A DNA stretch of 64,000 bases from Chloroflexota bacterium (GTDB lineage Bacteria; Chloroflexota; UBA6077; FW602-bin22; JAMCVK01), in the NCBI GenBank assembly GCA_023475225.1, contig JAMCVK010000036.1, forward strand, positions 90,164-154,163. Direction: 5' to 3'. Every line of letters starts with the position of its first letter. The first letter of the stretch is position 1. A model generated the notes under the pieces. The model had not been told where the DNA came from and did not search any database. It was given only the letters and a program-made list of their open reading frames with translations. A program made the position numbers and the translations under genes. Shown in pieces: positions 41,541 through 51,220 of this stretch.

Positions 41541-42484
41541 TGCTAGCAGCTATTTTGAGCCTCAATTTCCTTATCGAATACTTGACCGCCAGTCTTAGAA
41601 TGGCCACACCCCTCCTCTTCGCTTCATCGGGTGAGGTATTATCTGAGCGGGCAGGCGTACTTAATATAGGACTTGAGGGGATGATGCTGACTGGGGCTTT
41701 CGCCGGCGCTTTGGGGGCCCTTTATACAAACGACCCAGGGATTGGACTTCTCTGTGCCCTGATCGGCGGTGGTCTTATGGGCTTGATCCATGCCTTTATG
41801 AGCATCACCCTAAGGGCCGACCAGATCGTATCCGGTTTTGCCCTTAATCTCTTCGCCTTGGGACTGACCGGCTTCTTCTTCCGCGCCATCTTTGGGGTGA
41901 CGAAAATTCAAGCCAGCGTGGCCACCTTCAAGGAGCTACCAATACCGCTATTGAGCGACATTCCCCTCATTGGGGACGTGCTCTTCGACCAGATCATCCT
42001 TGTATACATAGCCCTTCTCCTCGTTCCCACCCTATCCTTCATTCTCTTCCGCACAACGTGGGGACTAAGCATATTAGCCGTCGGAGAGCATCCTCAGGCG
42101 GCAGACACAGTGGGCATCAGAGTCAACACTGTGCGGTATGTGGCCACGGTACTTTGTGGGGCCCTGGCCGGGATGGGTGGGGCCTGCCTTTCCTTGGGCC
42201 AACTGGGGACCTTCGTCGAGAATATGACCGCCGGGCGTGGCTTTATCTCCCTGGCAGCCGTAATATTCGGCAACTGGAGGCCGATGCGTATATTAGGCGC
42301 CTGTCTTTTATTTGGTGCTGTCGATGCCCTTCAAATTCGCCTTCAAGCCTTTGATGTACCGATCCCCTACCAGCTCCTGGTGACACTGCCCTACCTGGTG
42401 ACTCTCATTGCCCTAACCGGCTTAGTTGGCCGGGTACGTGGGCCAGCTGCCCTGGCCATACCGTACCCTAAAGATCAGGGTTGA
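41537..42484 (+). CDS. nucleoside-type ABC transporter permease, second subunit
   Basis: 315 residues, about eight to nine transmembrane helices, of the YufQ/NupQ type. The early segment SGEVLSERAGVLNIGLEGMMLTGA (quoted in part) and ITLRADQIVSGFALNLFALG are family hallmarks. It forms the heteromeric channel with the preceding permease. The double-domain ATPase that usually accompanies these genes is not in the operon or elsewhere in the window. Confidence 0.88.
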   Translation: MMLAAILSLNFLIEYLTASLRMATPLLFASSGEVLSERAGVLNIGLEGMMLTGAFAGALGALYTNDPGIGLLCALIGGGLMGLIHAFMSITLRADQIVSGFALNLFALGLTGFFFRAIFGVTKIQASVATFKELPIPLLSDIPLIGDVLFDQIILVYIALLLVPTLSFILFRTTWGLSILAVGEHPQAADTVGIRVNTVRYVATVLCGALAGMGGACLSLGQLGTFVENMTAGRGFISLAAVIFGNWRPMRILGACLLFGAVDALQIRLQAFDVPIPYQLLVTLPYLVTLIALTGLVGRVRGPAALAIPYPKDQG

Positions 42485-42708
42485 TGAAAATTGACATTTT
42501 ACCCCCTTTATGATAGTTTACCCCCGAACTTACTCCAAGGTAAGTAGCAGAAGTCTATCCATTGAGACTGCCGTTCGAGAGAACATATCCACTAAGAAAG
42601 AAGGTGCGGCCAAAGAAGAGCTATTTGTACAAGCAGGCATGCCTGAAACTTATCCGGAGATGAGATGGTCGGTGAAAGATTGTATCCATTAATACTTTGG
42701 AGGAGGAT

Positions 42709-43818
42709 ATGCTGTTTAAGAGTCGTCAACCATGGTTGCTAGTCATCGGTCTGCTGGTTGCCCTGAGCCTGTTGGTATCTTGCGCTCCTGCGGCAGCCCC
42801 GACCCCTACACCTACCCCTAAACCGGCTCCTACTCCCACGCCGGTAGCCGCCGCCCCTACGCCAACCCCGGCCCCTACACCAGCCCCGACGCCAACGCCC
42901 AAAGCCAAGGATAAGGTAACTGTCCGTCTTGGCTGGGTGATGAAGGGCGAATACGCTTGGCTCTTTGCCGCCAAGGAGAAGGGGTTCTTCGACAAATACA
43001 ATCTCGATGTTGACGTCCTAGAGGGGAAAGGGTCCACCGCAGCGATGAATTTGGTGGCTAACAAGAGTGATACGTTCGGCTATACGGGTGGAGCGGCTTA
43101 CATCATAGCTGTCAGCAAGGATGTGCCCATCAAGATGGTGGCCCTGTTCCTTCAGAAGGGGCCGCAGGTCATCCTGTCATATCCAGATAAGCCAGTGCGA
43201 ACACCCAAGGACCTGGAGGGAAAATCAATCATTCTTAGTCCTGGGGAGGGCTTCTCGACCCTCTGGCCAGCTTTTGCCGCAGGCACCGGTATCGATCGCA
43301 GCAAGGTGAAGGAGATAAATGTTGGCGTTGAGGCCAGACAGGCCACCTTCCTGCAAAAGAAGGCTGATGTCTCCCCTGAGTACATCACCTCAGCAGTCTA
43401 TCCTATGGAAGTGAAGGCCGGCGTGGAGTTTGTGAAGCTCTTCTTGGGCGACCTGGGTTGGGATCCGGTCAATAACGGCATCTTCACCCACGAGGATGTA
43501 ATCAAGGAGAAGCCTGATCTGGTACGCCGCTTTGTGGCCGCCTCCATAGAGGCCTTTGACTGGACGGCCAAGCACCTGGACGAGGCGACGGAGATCATGG
43601 TGCCTAAGCTGCCTGGTCAGTCAAAGACCGTCATCCGCAAGCAGATAGAGGCCACAGCCTCCTTAGCACACACCAAGAATACGGAGGGCAAGCCCACGGG
43701 GTGGATGTCCGAGAAGGATTGGGAACGGTCGATCGAGCTATTGAAGATGGGTGGTAGCATCGAGAAGGCCAAGCCAGCCAAGGACTACTTCACCAACGAT
43801 TTCCTGCCCAAACAGTGA
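42709..43818 (+). CDS. NMT1/THI5-like ABC substrate-binding lipoprotein
   Basis: 369 residues from the ATG at 42709 (GGAGGAGG just upstream). The lipobox LLVSC is followed by a 35-40-residue Pro-Thr-Ala repeat linker, then an NMT1/SsuA-like domain (VTVRLGWVMKGEYAWLFAAKEKG, quoted only in part, then the GKGSTAAMNLVANKSDTFG loop). The family binds pyrimidine precursors, thiamin precursors, riboflavin, nitrate or sulfonates. No permease or ATPase of this type is nearby. Terminator-like hairpin follows at 43874. The linker DNA is a low-complexity CCT/ACC repeat. Confidence 0.85.
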   Translation: MLFKSRQPWLLVIGLLVALSLLVSCAPAAAPTPTPTPKPAPTPTPVAAAPTPTPAPTPAPTPTPKAKDKVTVRLGWVMKGEYAWLFAAKEKGFFDKYNLDVDVLEGKGSTAAMNLVANKSDTFGYTGGAAYIIAVSKDVPIKMVALFLQKGPQVILSYPDKPVRTPKDLEGKSIILSPGEGFSTLWPAFAAGTGIDRSKVKEINVGVEARQATFLQKKADVSPEYITSAVYPMEVKAGVEFVKLFLGDLGWDPVNNGIFTHEDVIKEKPDLVRRFVAASIEAFDWTAKHLDEATEIMVPKLPGQSKTVIRKQIEATASLAHTKNTEGKPTGWMSEKDWERSIELLKMGGSIEKAKPAKDYFTNDFLPKQ

Positions 43819-43828
43819 TCGCCCTACC

Positions 43829-43868
43829 CGTGGTAAAGTCATAGCTTTCGTGGTAAAGTCATAGCTTT
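43829..43868. repeat. exact 20-bp tandem duplication
   Basis: CGTGGTAAAGTCATAGCTTT occurs twice without interruption, just after the binding-protein stop and before the terminator hairpin. It looks like a recent slippage or duplication; no function is evident. Confidence 0.8.
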
Positions 43869-43873
43869 CCTGA

Positions 43874-43901
43874 GAGCGCCCCGATTCTTATCGGGGCGCT
43901 C
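43874..43901 (+). terminator. terminator hairpin of the transporter operon
   Basis: A perfect 12-bp GC-rich stem GAGCGCCCCGAT/ATCGGGGCGCTC with a TCTT loop, followed by CATTCT. The stem is strong although the T-run is short. Confidence 0.75.
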
Positions 43902-43948
43902 CATTCTAGAAGTCCAAGGGGCTAAGCCCACCTAAGTAAGGAGAAGAG

Positions 43949-45364
43949 ATGCCCTACCGAGACTTACGGGAATATATAGCGCGCCTGGAACAGGGGGGGA
44001 GGCTGAAGCGTATCAAAAAGGAGGTAGATAAGGACTGGGAGATCGCCGCCGTCTGCCGCAAGGTCTTCCAGAAGATCCCTCCTGAACGGCGATCGGCCCT
44101 TCTCTTTGAACACGTGCGTGGCTTCACCATCCCTGTGGCCGTCGGGCTGCTGGGAGCCTCTCCTGAAGTCTACGCCCTGGCCCTGGAAACCACCGTAGAC
44201 CAGATCGGCGAGCGGTGGGACAGGGCCCTATCCAACCCCATTCCACCTCGTCTGGTGGAGATGGGCCCATGTAAAGAAAATATCCTCAAGGGCGACGACG
44301 TTGACCTCCTGAAACTGCCGGTTCCCACCTGGACTGTAGGTCAGGATCCAGCCCCATTCTTCACTTCACCTTACGTCTGTACCAAAGACCCGATCAGCAG
44401 AGTGCCCAACGTGGGATGCTACCGCATGCAGTTGAAGGGTAAAAATAAGACTGGCATCTTCGCCGATACCATACAACACATGAACCTCCATATGCAGGCC
44501 GCTGAGGCCAGAGGTGAATCCCTGCCTGTAGCGGTGATCGTCGGGGCTGAGCCAACCATCGGCTACGTCGCCGTGACTAAGGTGCCCTTTGGTGTGGATG
44601 AATTTGCTGTGGCCGGAGGGCTACGAGGGGAGCCTGTGGAGCTGGTCAAATGTGAGACGGTTGACCTGGAGGTGCCCGCTACGGCCGAGATAATCATCGA
44701 GGGAGAGGTACCTCCCTATTACCGTGAGCCGGAAGGCCCCTTCGGTGAATTCCCTGGCTATATGGGGGCAGCAGGCGATCTCCCCATCATCAACGTCAAG
44801 TGCATCACCCATCGTCACCATCCTATCTACCAGGCCTTCTTCAGTCAGATGCCACCCAGTGAGAGCAGCTGTATCAAGGCCATCAGCCGAGAGTGGACCA
44901 TTTACAAACACTTGAAACGAGACCTGGGGCTGCCCATAGTGGACGTCCATCTGAAGGAAAGCGGCGCCTCCATCGCCTATCTGGTCATCTCCCTAAAGAA
45001 ACAGTACGAAGGACAACCTAAACAGGTGATGTGGGCGGCCTGGTCGGTGGACTCCACTTGTGGCAAGATCACGGTGGTAGTTGATGACGACATTGATATC
45101 CGAGACCCATTCGCCCTGGAATGGGCCCTGAGCTTCCGCATGCAACCGGCACGGGACATCATCGTTATGGATAACGTCCCGGCGGTGGCCCTGGACCCTT
45201 CTATCGCCCCACCCCATGTGCCCCAAACGGACCGCGCCAGGCTGATGGGATCAAAAATTGGAATCGACGCGACGCGAAAACATGAATACCCTGCCCTCGC
45301 TCTGCCACCGGCAGAACACCTGGAGCTGGTGGAAAAGAACTGGATAGCCTACGGCTTCACTTAG
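43949..45364 (+). CDS. UbiD-family prenylated-FMN decarboxylase
   Basis: 471 residues, full length for UbiD. N-terminal YRDLREYIARLEQGGRLKRI is typical. The prFMN/metal-binding core is seen in VAVIVGAEPTIGYVA and GLRGEPVELVKCET, with the conserved YREPEGPFGEFPGY carrying catalytic glutamates. UbiD enzymes reversibly (de)carboxylate aromatic, heteroaromatic or unsaturated acids; the substrate cannot be told. The UbiX prenyltransferase that makes the cofactor is not in the window. It follows the transporter genes but a terminator separates them. Confidence 0.92.
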   Translation: MPYRDLREYIARLEQGGRLKRIKKEVDKDWEIAAVCRKVFQKIPPERRSALLFEHVRGFTIPVAVGLLGASPEVYALALETTVDQIGERWDRALSNPIPPRLVEMGPCKENILKGDDVDLLKLPVPTWTVGQDPAPFFTSPYVCTKDPISRVPNVGCYRMQLKGKNKTGIFADTIQHMNLHMQAAEARGESLPVAVIVGAEPTIGYVAVTKVPFGVDEFAVAGGLRGEPVELVKCETVDLEVPATAEIIIEGEVPPYYREPEGPFGEFPGYMGAAGDLPIINVKCITHRHHPIYQAFFSQMPPSESSCIKAISREWTIYKHLKRDLGLPIVDVHLKESGASIAYLVISLKKQYEGQPKQVMWAAWSVDSTCGKITVVVDDDIDIRDPFALEWALSFRMQPARDIIVMDNVPAVALDPSIAPPHVPQTDRARLMGSKIGIDATRKHEYPALALPPAEHLELVEKNWIAYGFT

Positions 45365-45680
45365 AGACTGAACAACGGGGGTTCCAAGGGGGCGTCCGCC
45401 GAAGGAGGATGGGGAGTGTCCGCCTTCGGCGAACTGGGGTTTGGGGTATCCCCAAATCTTTATTCCCCTCTCCCGCTGGAGCAAAGGGGGAGGTCAAGGA
45501 GGGCGCTCCCTCCTTGGAGGGTCCTAAGGGCTCCGCCCTAGCCTAGTTCCCCCTTCTCCCACGAAGTGGGAGAAGGGGGCAGGGGGATGAGGGTATCAAC
45601 CAACAAAAAGCCCACAGGGCTACCTTAAACCCCCTGCAGGGGGTTTGGGGGAGATATTCAGCACTCTTGAACAATTAGGG
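45364..45680. repeat. dispersed G/C-rich intergenic repeat, longest copy
   Basis: It fills most of the gap between ubiD and the dehydrogenase gene (45365-45726), in which no gene is seen. It starts GAGACTGAACAACGGGGG, continues with TTTGGGGTATCCCC and a module GGCTCCGCCCTAGC, then TTCTCCCACGAAGTGGGAGAA (a hairpin) and CCCCCTGCAGGGGGTTTGGG. The same modules in the same order occur at 58715-58870, and part at 38645-38790. Confidence 0.7.
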
Positions 45681-45726
45681 GGAGACACGAGCAGCATAAT
45701 CCCACAAATACAGGGAGAGGATAGTC

Positions 45727-46758
45727 ATGAAAGCCCTTCGTTTTCATGAGTACGGTGGTCCAGAAAAGTTAAGGTACGAAGACGTTGAGGATCCAGAGCT
45801 ACTCCCAGATGGGGCCCTGATAAGGGTACAAGCCTGTGCTGTCAATCACCTCGACCTGGATCTGCGGGCAGGGACTTCCCGCATTCCCCTGAGACTTCCC
45901 CATATCCTTGGTCGGGAGATCGCCGGCCACATAGTGGCTCTGGGGAAGGAGGCCAGGGGTCTCCAGATTGGGGATCGGGTGTTGGTCACCCAGGCCCTCC
46001 CCTGCGGTCACTGTCTCTACTGCCAGACCGGTCGGGACAACATCTGCGCTAACATGCAGCTGCTGCCAGGGATCGACGCTCCCGGCGGATATGCCGAATA
46101 CGTCAGCGTGCCCGTAAGCGCCCTCTTCAGGATACCCGCTAGCCTGAGCTATGATCAGGCTGCTGCATTTCAGCTCGCCTTTGGTACAGCCTGGCACATG
46201 CTCATCGCGCGCGGCGGCCTCCGGGCTGGGCAGACGGTTCTCATCAATGCTGCTGGTAGCGGGATTGGCAGCGCCGCAGTACAGATAGCGAAGCTCGCCG
46301 GGGCCTGGGTGATCGCTTCCGCGGGAAGCGAGGCGAAGCTACAGAAGGCGCGTCAGTACGGCGCTGATGACGCTATCAACTACCGAGAATCCGACCTCGC
46401 CAAGGAGGTACTGAGGCTCACCGGCGGTAGGGGTGTCGATGTAGTTTTCGAACACGTGGGTGGCGAAATCTTCCTGGCCAGCCTGGCTTGCCTGACCAAA
46501 GATGGCACCATGGCCGTCTGCGGTGCCCACGCTGGAGAGGTCGTACCGCTGGATATCATTCAGGTCTTTCGCAAAGAGGCTAAGATAATCGGCTCCTACG
46601 CCGGGACATCCCAGGAGATAACGATGCTTCTCAATCTAGCGGCTCAGGGTAGACTGAAGCCAGTTATCCATCGCTGCCTACCACTCGAACAGGCCGCGGA
46701 AGCGCACCGTACGATGGCAGCACGGGAGCACTTTGGCAAGATCATCCTGAACCCTTAA
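45727..46758 (+). CDS. zinc-type alcohol dehydrogenase / quinone oxidoreductase-like protein
   Basis: 343 residues of the medium-chain dehydrogenase superfamily. GroES-like N-terminal domain with HILGREIAGHIVALG; a structural-zinc cysteine set CGHCLYCQTGRDNIC; Rossmann NAD(P) site INAAGSGIGSAAVQIAKLAG. The catalytic-zinc ligands look partly changed (CAVNHLDLDLR), so it may act more like a quinone oxidoreductase. The substrate is unknown. It is monocistronic, convergent with pyrR 20 bases away, and preceded by the repeat block. Confidence 0.85.
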   Translation: MKALRFHEYGGPEKLRYEDVEDPELLPDGALIRVQACAVNHLDLDLRAGTSRIPLRLPHILGREIAGHIVALGKEARGLQIGDRVLVTQALPCGHCLYCQTGRDNICANMQLLPGIDAPGGYAEYVSVPVSALFRIPASLSYDQAAAFQLAFGTAWHMLIARGGLRAGQTVLINAAGSGIGSAAVQIAKLAGAWVIASAGSEAKLQKARQYGADDAINYRESDLAKEVLRLTGGRGVDVVFEHVGGEIFLASLACLTKDGTMAVCGAHAGEVVPLDIIQVFRKEAKIIGSYAGTSQEITMLLNLAAQGRLKPVIHRCLPLEQAAEAHRTMAAREHFGKIILNP

Positions 46759-46778
46759 CTCCCTAAAAACGTGACGGG

Positions 46779-47366
<588 letters not shown>

Positions 47367-48605
47367 TTATGAAGCTAGAGATAGCGCCGCTTCCAGTAGA
47401 ACCTGCGCCCCAAGGGCTATATCACTGATATCCGTCCATTCATCAGGACTATGAGAGACGCCGGCATGGCTCGGCACGAAGACCATGCCAGCCCGGGTGA
47501 TACTAGCCATGCGCATGGCATCATGACCGGCGCCACTGGGCATCGTCATATAGCTGATGCTATGAGCCTCACAGATGTCGCAAATCAGTTTTATTATTTC
47601 TGCATCCATCATTACTGGCTCAGATGAGTCGGTGATGGCCAAATGCACCTGCATACCCCTCCTCTCAGCGATCCGTCGGGCCTCGGCTAATATCTCTTCA
47701 GCGGTAGTTTGTTTCTCCTCGGAGGAGATGCTGCGCACATCCACCCCAAGACGCACTTCGCCAGGGACGACGTTGATGACCCCTGGCCTGATTTGAATCA
47801 TCCCCACTGTAGCCACTGTGTGGCGCTTAGATCTGGCCAACTCATCTATGAAACAGACAAGATGGGCACCAGCCACCAGAGCATCCCTCCTCAGGTTCAT
47901 AGGCGTCGCGCCAGAGTGATCCGCCTGGCCGATGAACTCTACCCGCAAGCGGGTGGGTGCTGCTATGGCGGTCACCACACCGATCTTCACCCCCATACTT
48001 TCCAAAACCTGTCCTTGCTCAATGTGCAGCTCCAGGTAAGCCTTGATCGTTCCGGGATCTCGACGGGCACGATGGATGCTCTCAGCGTCGATGCCCATAC
48101 GGGTCAGCATCGAGCCGAGGGTGGTCTTGGTGGAGTCAGTCAGGCTCATCAGCACCTTAGGATCGATCTGGCCGGTTATCACGCGACTCCCAATGGTGGC
48201 TATACCAAACCGACTGGCTTCTTCAGCCACAAACATCACTAGCTCGATCGGATGTTGGTGACGCACGCCACTCTCCTTAATGGTCCGTACTACCTCAAGA
48301 GCAGCAATGACCCCGACGGCACCATCGAAGCGACCGCCATGAGGCACAGAATCGAGGTGAGAGCCCAACATCACCTCTGGGGCATCTCTATCGTAACCCT
48401 CTATCTGTCCGAAAATGTTACCGAAGCCATCTATACGCAGCCCCAACTGCGACTTTTGGATCATATGAATGAGCACCTGACGGGCCCTCAATTCAGCCAC
48501 TGAGAAGGCTACCCGGTTCATCCCCTGAGCAGTGAACCCCACTCGGGCGATAGCGTTGAGATCGCTCGCCAGGCGCTCCTTTTGAATAGCCAGCATTTCT
48601 ACCAT
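47367..48605 (-). CDS. M20-family N-carbamoyl amino acid amidohydrolase (hydantoinase/carbamoylase)
   Basis: 412 residues. Metal ligands are recognisable: His in GSHLDSVPHGGRFDGAVGV, the acidic pair FVAEEASRFG, His in ELHIEQGQVLE, and a C-terminal histidine in VPSHAGVSHSPDEW. The dimerisation domain starts around VVTAIAAPTRLRVEF with GQADHSGATPM. Members hydrolyse N-carbamoyl-amino acids, beta-ureidopropionate or allantoate. Neighbouring hydantoinase and nitrilase genes point to N-carbamoyl product hydrolysis after ring opening. It starts 9 bases after the end of the hydantoinase gene. Confidence 0.88.
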   Translation of the reverse strand: MVEMLAIQKERLASDLNAIARVGFTAQGMNRVAFSVAELRARQVLIHMIQKSQLGLRIDGFGNIFGQIEGYDRDAPEVMLGSHLDSVPHGGRFDGAVGVIAALEVVRTIKESGVRHQHPIELVMFVAEEASRFGIATIGSRVITGQIDPKVLMSLTDSTKTTLGSMLTRMGIDAESIHRARRDPGTIKAYLELHIEQGQVLESMGVKIGVVTAIAAPTRLRVEFIGQADHSGATPMNLRRDALVAGAHLVCFIDELARSKRHTVATVGMIQIRPGVINVVPGEVRLGVDVRSISSEEKQTTAEEILAEARRIAERRGMQVHLAITDSSEPVMMDAEIIKLICDICEAHSISYMTMPSGAGHDAMRMASITRAGMVFVPSHAGVSHSPDEWTDISDIALGAQVLLEAALSLAS

Positions 48606-48614
48606 TACCCTAGC

Positions 48615-49988
48615 CTATCTAGCTCCATAGACCAAAGGAAGCTCCTTAACCGGCAGAAATCTTCCTTGCCCAACCTCAGCTTTCAGCTCACCGTTTTCCA
48701 ACAAGATTCGTCCCCTCTGCATCGAGAAGATTGGTCGCCCAAGGCATCGCCAACCCTCAAAGAGGGAATAATTGGCTTTGGAGTGCAGCTCCTCCTTGGT
48801 GATCGTCCATTCGATGGCCGGGTCCACGATGACCAGGTCCGCATCTGACCCCACCTCAAGCGCTCCCTTAGCCGGATACAAACCGAAGATCTTGGCTGGG
48901 GTCTCACTCAGCAACTCCACTAGTCGGCTGAGGGTGATGCGGCCTTTGTTGTAGCCCTCCTGATACATCATGGTGAGAAGCGTCTCGGTCCCCGGGGAAC
49001 CAAAACTCGCCTTCCATAGATCACCCCTGGGATCCTTGATCTTGGGCGCATGGTCGCTAGCCACTACGTCCAGGATACCATCACGCAATCCATCCCAGAG
49101 AGATTCGGAATCAGCCTCGCTGCGGAGGGGTGGACCGATCTTGGCCAGGGTACCCCAACGATCCACAGCCTTCTCTGTCAAACAGAGGTAGTGAGGACAG
49201 GTCTCTGCCCATATTCGTTGACCGGTGGCTTTGATGTCGGCGATGACCTCCACAGCCTCCCCAGCGGCGACGTGAGGAATGTAGAGGGGACAATTCACCG
49301 CGGCGGCAAAGCAGGAAGCACGATAGACAGCTTCGGTCTCCAGGATAGCCGGGTGAGAGACCACCAGGCTATGGGGACCCTGTTCGCCCTGGGCCATGAG
49401 TTTGTCCTCAAGGTAATCGATAGCCAGCCCACTCTCGGCATGCACCAAGATCAGTCCACCGTGCTGAGCGATAAGGTCCATAGCCGCAATCAGGTTATAG
49501 TCGCTTATCATCTGCCCCAGCTTAGCGTAGGACATGAATACCTTGAACGATCTGACCCCTAATTTGACCGCTTCTGGGACGAAGTGCCACTGGTTATTGG
49601 GATCGAGAAAACCAACGTGGAGGCCGAAGTCGAGGAGTGATCTCCGGTTGCCATCGGCGATAGCGCCCTCGAGTGTACCAGCGACATCGTGACCGGCGTT
49701 GATGTAGATGAAGTGCATCAGGGTTGTAACGCCCCCATAGGCAGCTACCCTGGAGAGATGCTCTATATCATCCACATACACCGGATGAACGTGAATGTCC
49801 AGAATACCAGGTAAGACAAGCTTAGCGGAAGCGTCGATCAGGCGGTCAGCCTCATAGCCGAGGTCTATACCAATCTCCTTTATCTTACCCCCAGAGATGG
49901 CTATGTCCACTCGCTTTATCCCCCTGGGAGAGACGACTAGACCACCCTTTATGATCGCATCAATCTTATCCAGACTACCAGTGGACAT
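48615..49988 (-). CDS. dihydropyrimidinase/hydantoinase-type cyclic amidohydrolase
   Basis: 457 residues from the ATG at 49988; a TTG five codons upstream is possible. Amidohydrolase metal site: ILDIHVHPVYVDD with the HxH pair, FKVFMSYAKLG whose lysine should be carboxylated, histidines in LILVHAESG and YIPHVAAGEA, and the aspartate in VASDHAPK. The family opens dihydropyrimidine, hydantoin or allantoin rings. Context with carbamoylase and nitrilase favours a reductive pyrimidine or hydantoin pathway. It follows the nitrilase gene after 16 bases (minus strand). Confidence 0.88.
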   Translation of the reverse strand: MSTGSLDKIDAIIKGGLVVSPRGIKRVDIAISGGKIKEIGIDLGYEADRLIDASAKLVLPGILDIHVHPVYVDDIEHLSRVAAYGGVTTLMHFIYINAGHDVAGTLEGAIADGNRRSLLDFGLHVGFLDPNNQWHFVPEAVKLGVRSFKVFMSYAKLGQMISDYNLIAAMDLIAQHGGLILVHAESGLAIDYLEDKLMAQGEQGPHSLVVSHPAILETEAVYRASCFAAAVNCPLYIPHVAAGEAVEVIADIKATGQRIWAETCPHYLCLTEKAVDRWGTLAKIGPPLRSEADSESLWDGLRDGILDVVASDHAPKIKDPRGDLWKASFGSPGTETLLTMMYQEGYNKGRITLSRLVELLSETPAKIFGLYPAKGALEVGSDADLVIVDPAIEWTITKEELHSKANYSLFEGWRCLGRPIFSMQRGRILLENGELKAEVGQGRFLPVKELPLVYGAR

Positions 49989-50004
49989 CTCAACACACCC
50001 CAAA

Positions 50005-50826
50005 TTAAAGTGGTTTACAAAGAATGCTATACAGCTCCGGGCGTCGATCAGTCATATAACGCACTTCTTTCCGCCATTTGACGATGTCGTCCAGGTCGAT
50101 AGTTGTCACAAGCACTTCCTCTCGGTCCATAGCTGCCTCAGCCAGCACATGTCCTCGTGGGTCAACCACTTTACTGTTCCCAAAAAGGTGGAGGGTGCCC
50201 TCCATACCGACCCTATTGGCCGCGACGACAAAGACAAGATTATCAAGCGCCCGGGCCGCAGTATTCACATCCCAGAGGTCCTTATCCCTAATCTCCCAGG
50301 CAGAAGGGATGAAGATGACCTCGACGCCAGCTAGTGCCAGCGCACGCCCTGCCTCAGGAAAACCGGCATCGTAACATATCAGCAGTCCGAAGCGACCCAG
50401 TTCCGTCTGAAAGACTGGATATTCGCCACCATTGCGGAAGTAAAAGCGCTCTAGACCAAAAGCGTGGGTCTTACGGTAGGTACCTTTTACTTGACCATCA
50501 GGTCCCAGAAGCAGGGCCGAGTTATACACAACGCCGGGCATCTGCTGAGACTCGGCCATCCCGGCAATGATATAGAGGCCACGCTTCTGCGATACCTGCC
50601 CCAGGGCCCGAGCCACAGGCCCATCAGCAGGTTGAGCCAGCTCCACAAACCGCTCTCCCAGAATTTCCATGTTATAGCCAGTGGCGAAGAGCTCTGGTAA
50701 GCAAACAACCTGTGCTCCTTGCTCTGCTGCCTCCTCAATCATCCGCAGGGCGCGGCCAAGATTAGCCGCGATGTTGCCCAGTTCGACATCCATCTGGATG
50801 ATCCCAACCCTGATCTCCCTGGTCAT
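50005..50826 (-). CDS. nitrilase-superfamily carbon-nitrogen hydrolase
   Basis: 273 residues from the ATG at 50826, which has AAGGAGG just upstream; the frame extends further but without support. The Glu-Lys-Cys triad is visible: VVCLPELFATGY, GTYRKTHAFGLE and LLICYDAGFPE. Such enzymes include beta-ureidopropionase, N-carbamoyl amidases and omega-amidases. It is the first gene of the operon that runs to pyrR. The Cys motif ICYD.xFPE fits the N-carbamoylputrescine/carbamoyl amidase branches better than true nitrilases, although this is tentative. Confidence 0.88.
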   Translation of the reverse strand: MTREIRVGIIQMDVELGNIAANLGRALRMIEEAAEQGAQVVCLPELFATGYNMEILGERFVELAQPADGPVARALGQVSQKRGLYIIAGMAESQQMPGVVYNSALLLGPDGQVKGTYRKTHAFGLERFYFRNGGEYPVFQTELGRFGLLICYDAGFPEAGRALALAGVEVIFIPSAWEIRDKDLWDVNTAARALDNLVFVVAANRVGMEGTLHLFGNSKVVDPRGHVLAEAAMDREEVLVTTIDLDDIVKWRKEVRYMTDRRPELYSILCKPL

Positions 50827-50920
50827 AGCCCTCCTTAATAAACACATTTGCTCCTGGAGGCTATAGCCTTCAGGAGCAGAATAGTCCTCCACCCCTCCTA
50901 GACTCCGCTGAACATAAAAC

Positions 50921-50949
50921 ATTCTAACGTCCGTTAGATTTGGAGTCAA
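50921..50949 (-). promoter_or_regulatory. promoter with embedded TetR-like operator for pyrimidine-degradation operon
   Basis: Minus strand: -35 TTGACT (50949-50944), a 17-base spacer and -10 TAGAAT (50926-50921). The 16-bp dyad TCTAACG-GA-CGTTAGA (50923-50938) fills the spacer and overlaps the -10, the classic place for a repressor. The transcript would start near 50914, about 90 bases before the nitrilase ATG. Confidence 0.75.
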
Positions 50950-51220
50950 GAATAATGGGGGTTCCCAGGGGGCACAGCCCCTTTGGTTAGCTTAACACTT
51001 CACTCTGGGGGGATAGGCCATTGGGGAAGCATGAACCACAATTTTACGAGATCAAGACTACCCCACAACTTTTGAAGCGGTTAGTTTGCACCGTGAATAA
51101 GGGGGAAGGAAGGATCCCTATCATCGATACCTACTCAACCAACTAGGCATCGGAGACTAGTAACGATCTGCCGGCCTACTACATTCCCAGATATCGGCCC
51201 TGGCAAAATGTGCTATCCAA
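50945..51220. other. intergenic region with diverged repeat, no gene
   Basis: The gap between the nitrilase operon and the flavoprotein gene holds a diverged repeat copy at about 50955-50990 (GGGGGTTCCCAGGGGGC with AGCCCC). The remaining 200 bases show no recognisable coding or regulatory element. Confidence 0.5.

Noticed and set aside
42510-42692. 60-codon frame between the second permease and the NMT1-like lipoprotein
   Set aside because: No recognisable domain, no ribosome site and composition unlike the neighbours; probably chance.
45727-46758. Link of the alcohol dehydrogenase-like gene to the UbiD gene as one operon
   Set aside because: A 360-base repeat-filled gap separates them and no shared promoter or coupling is visible.
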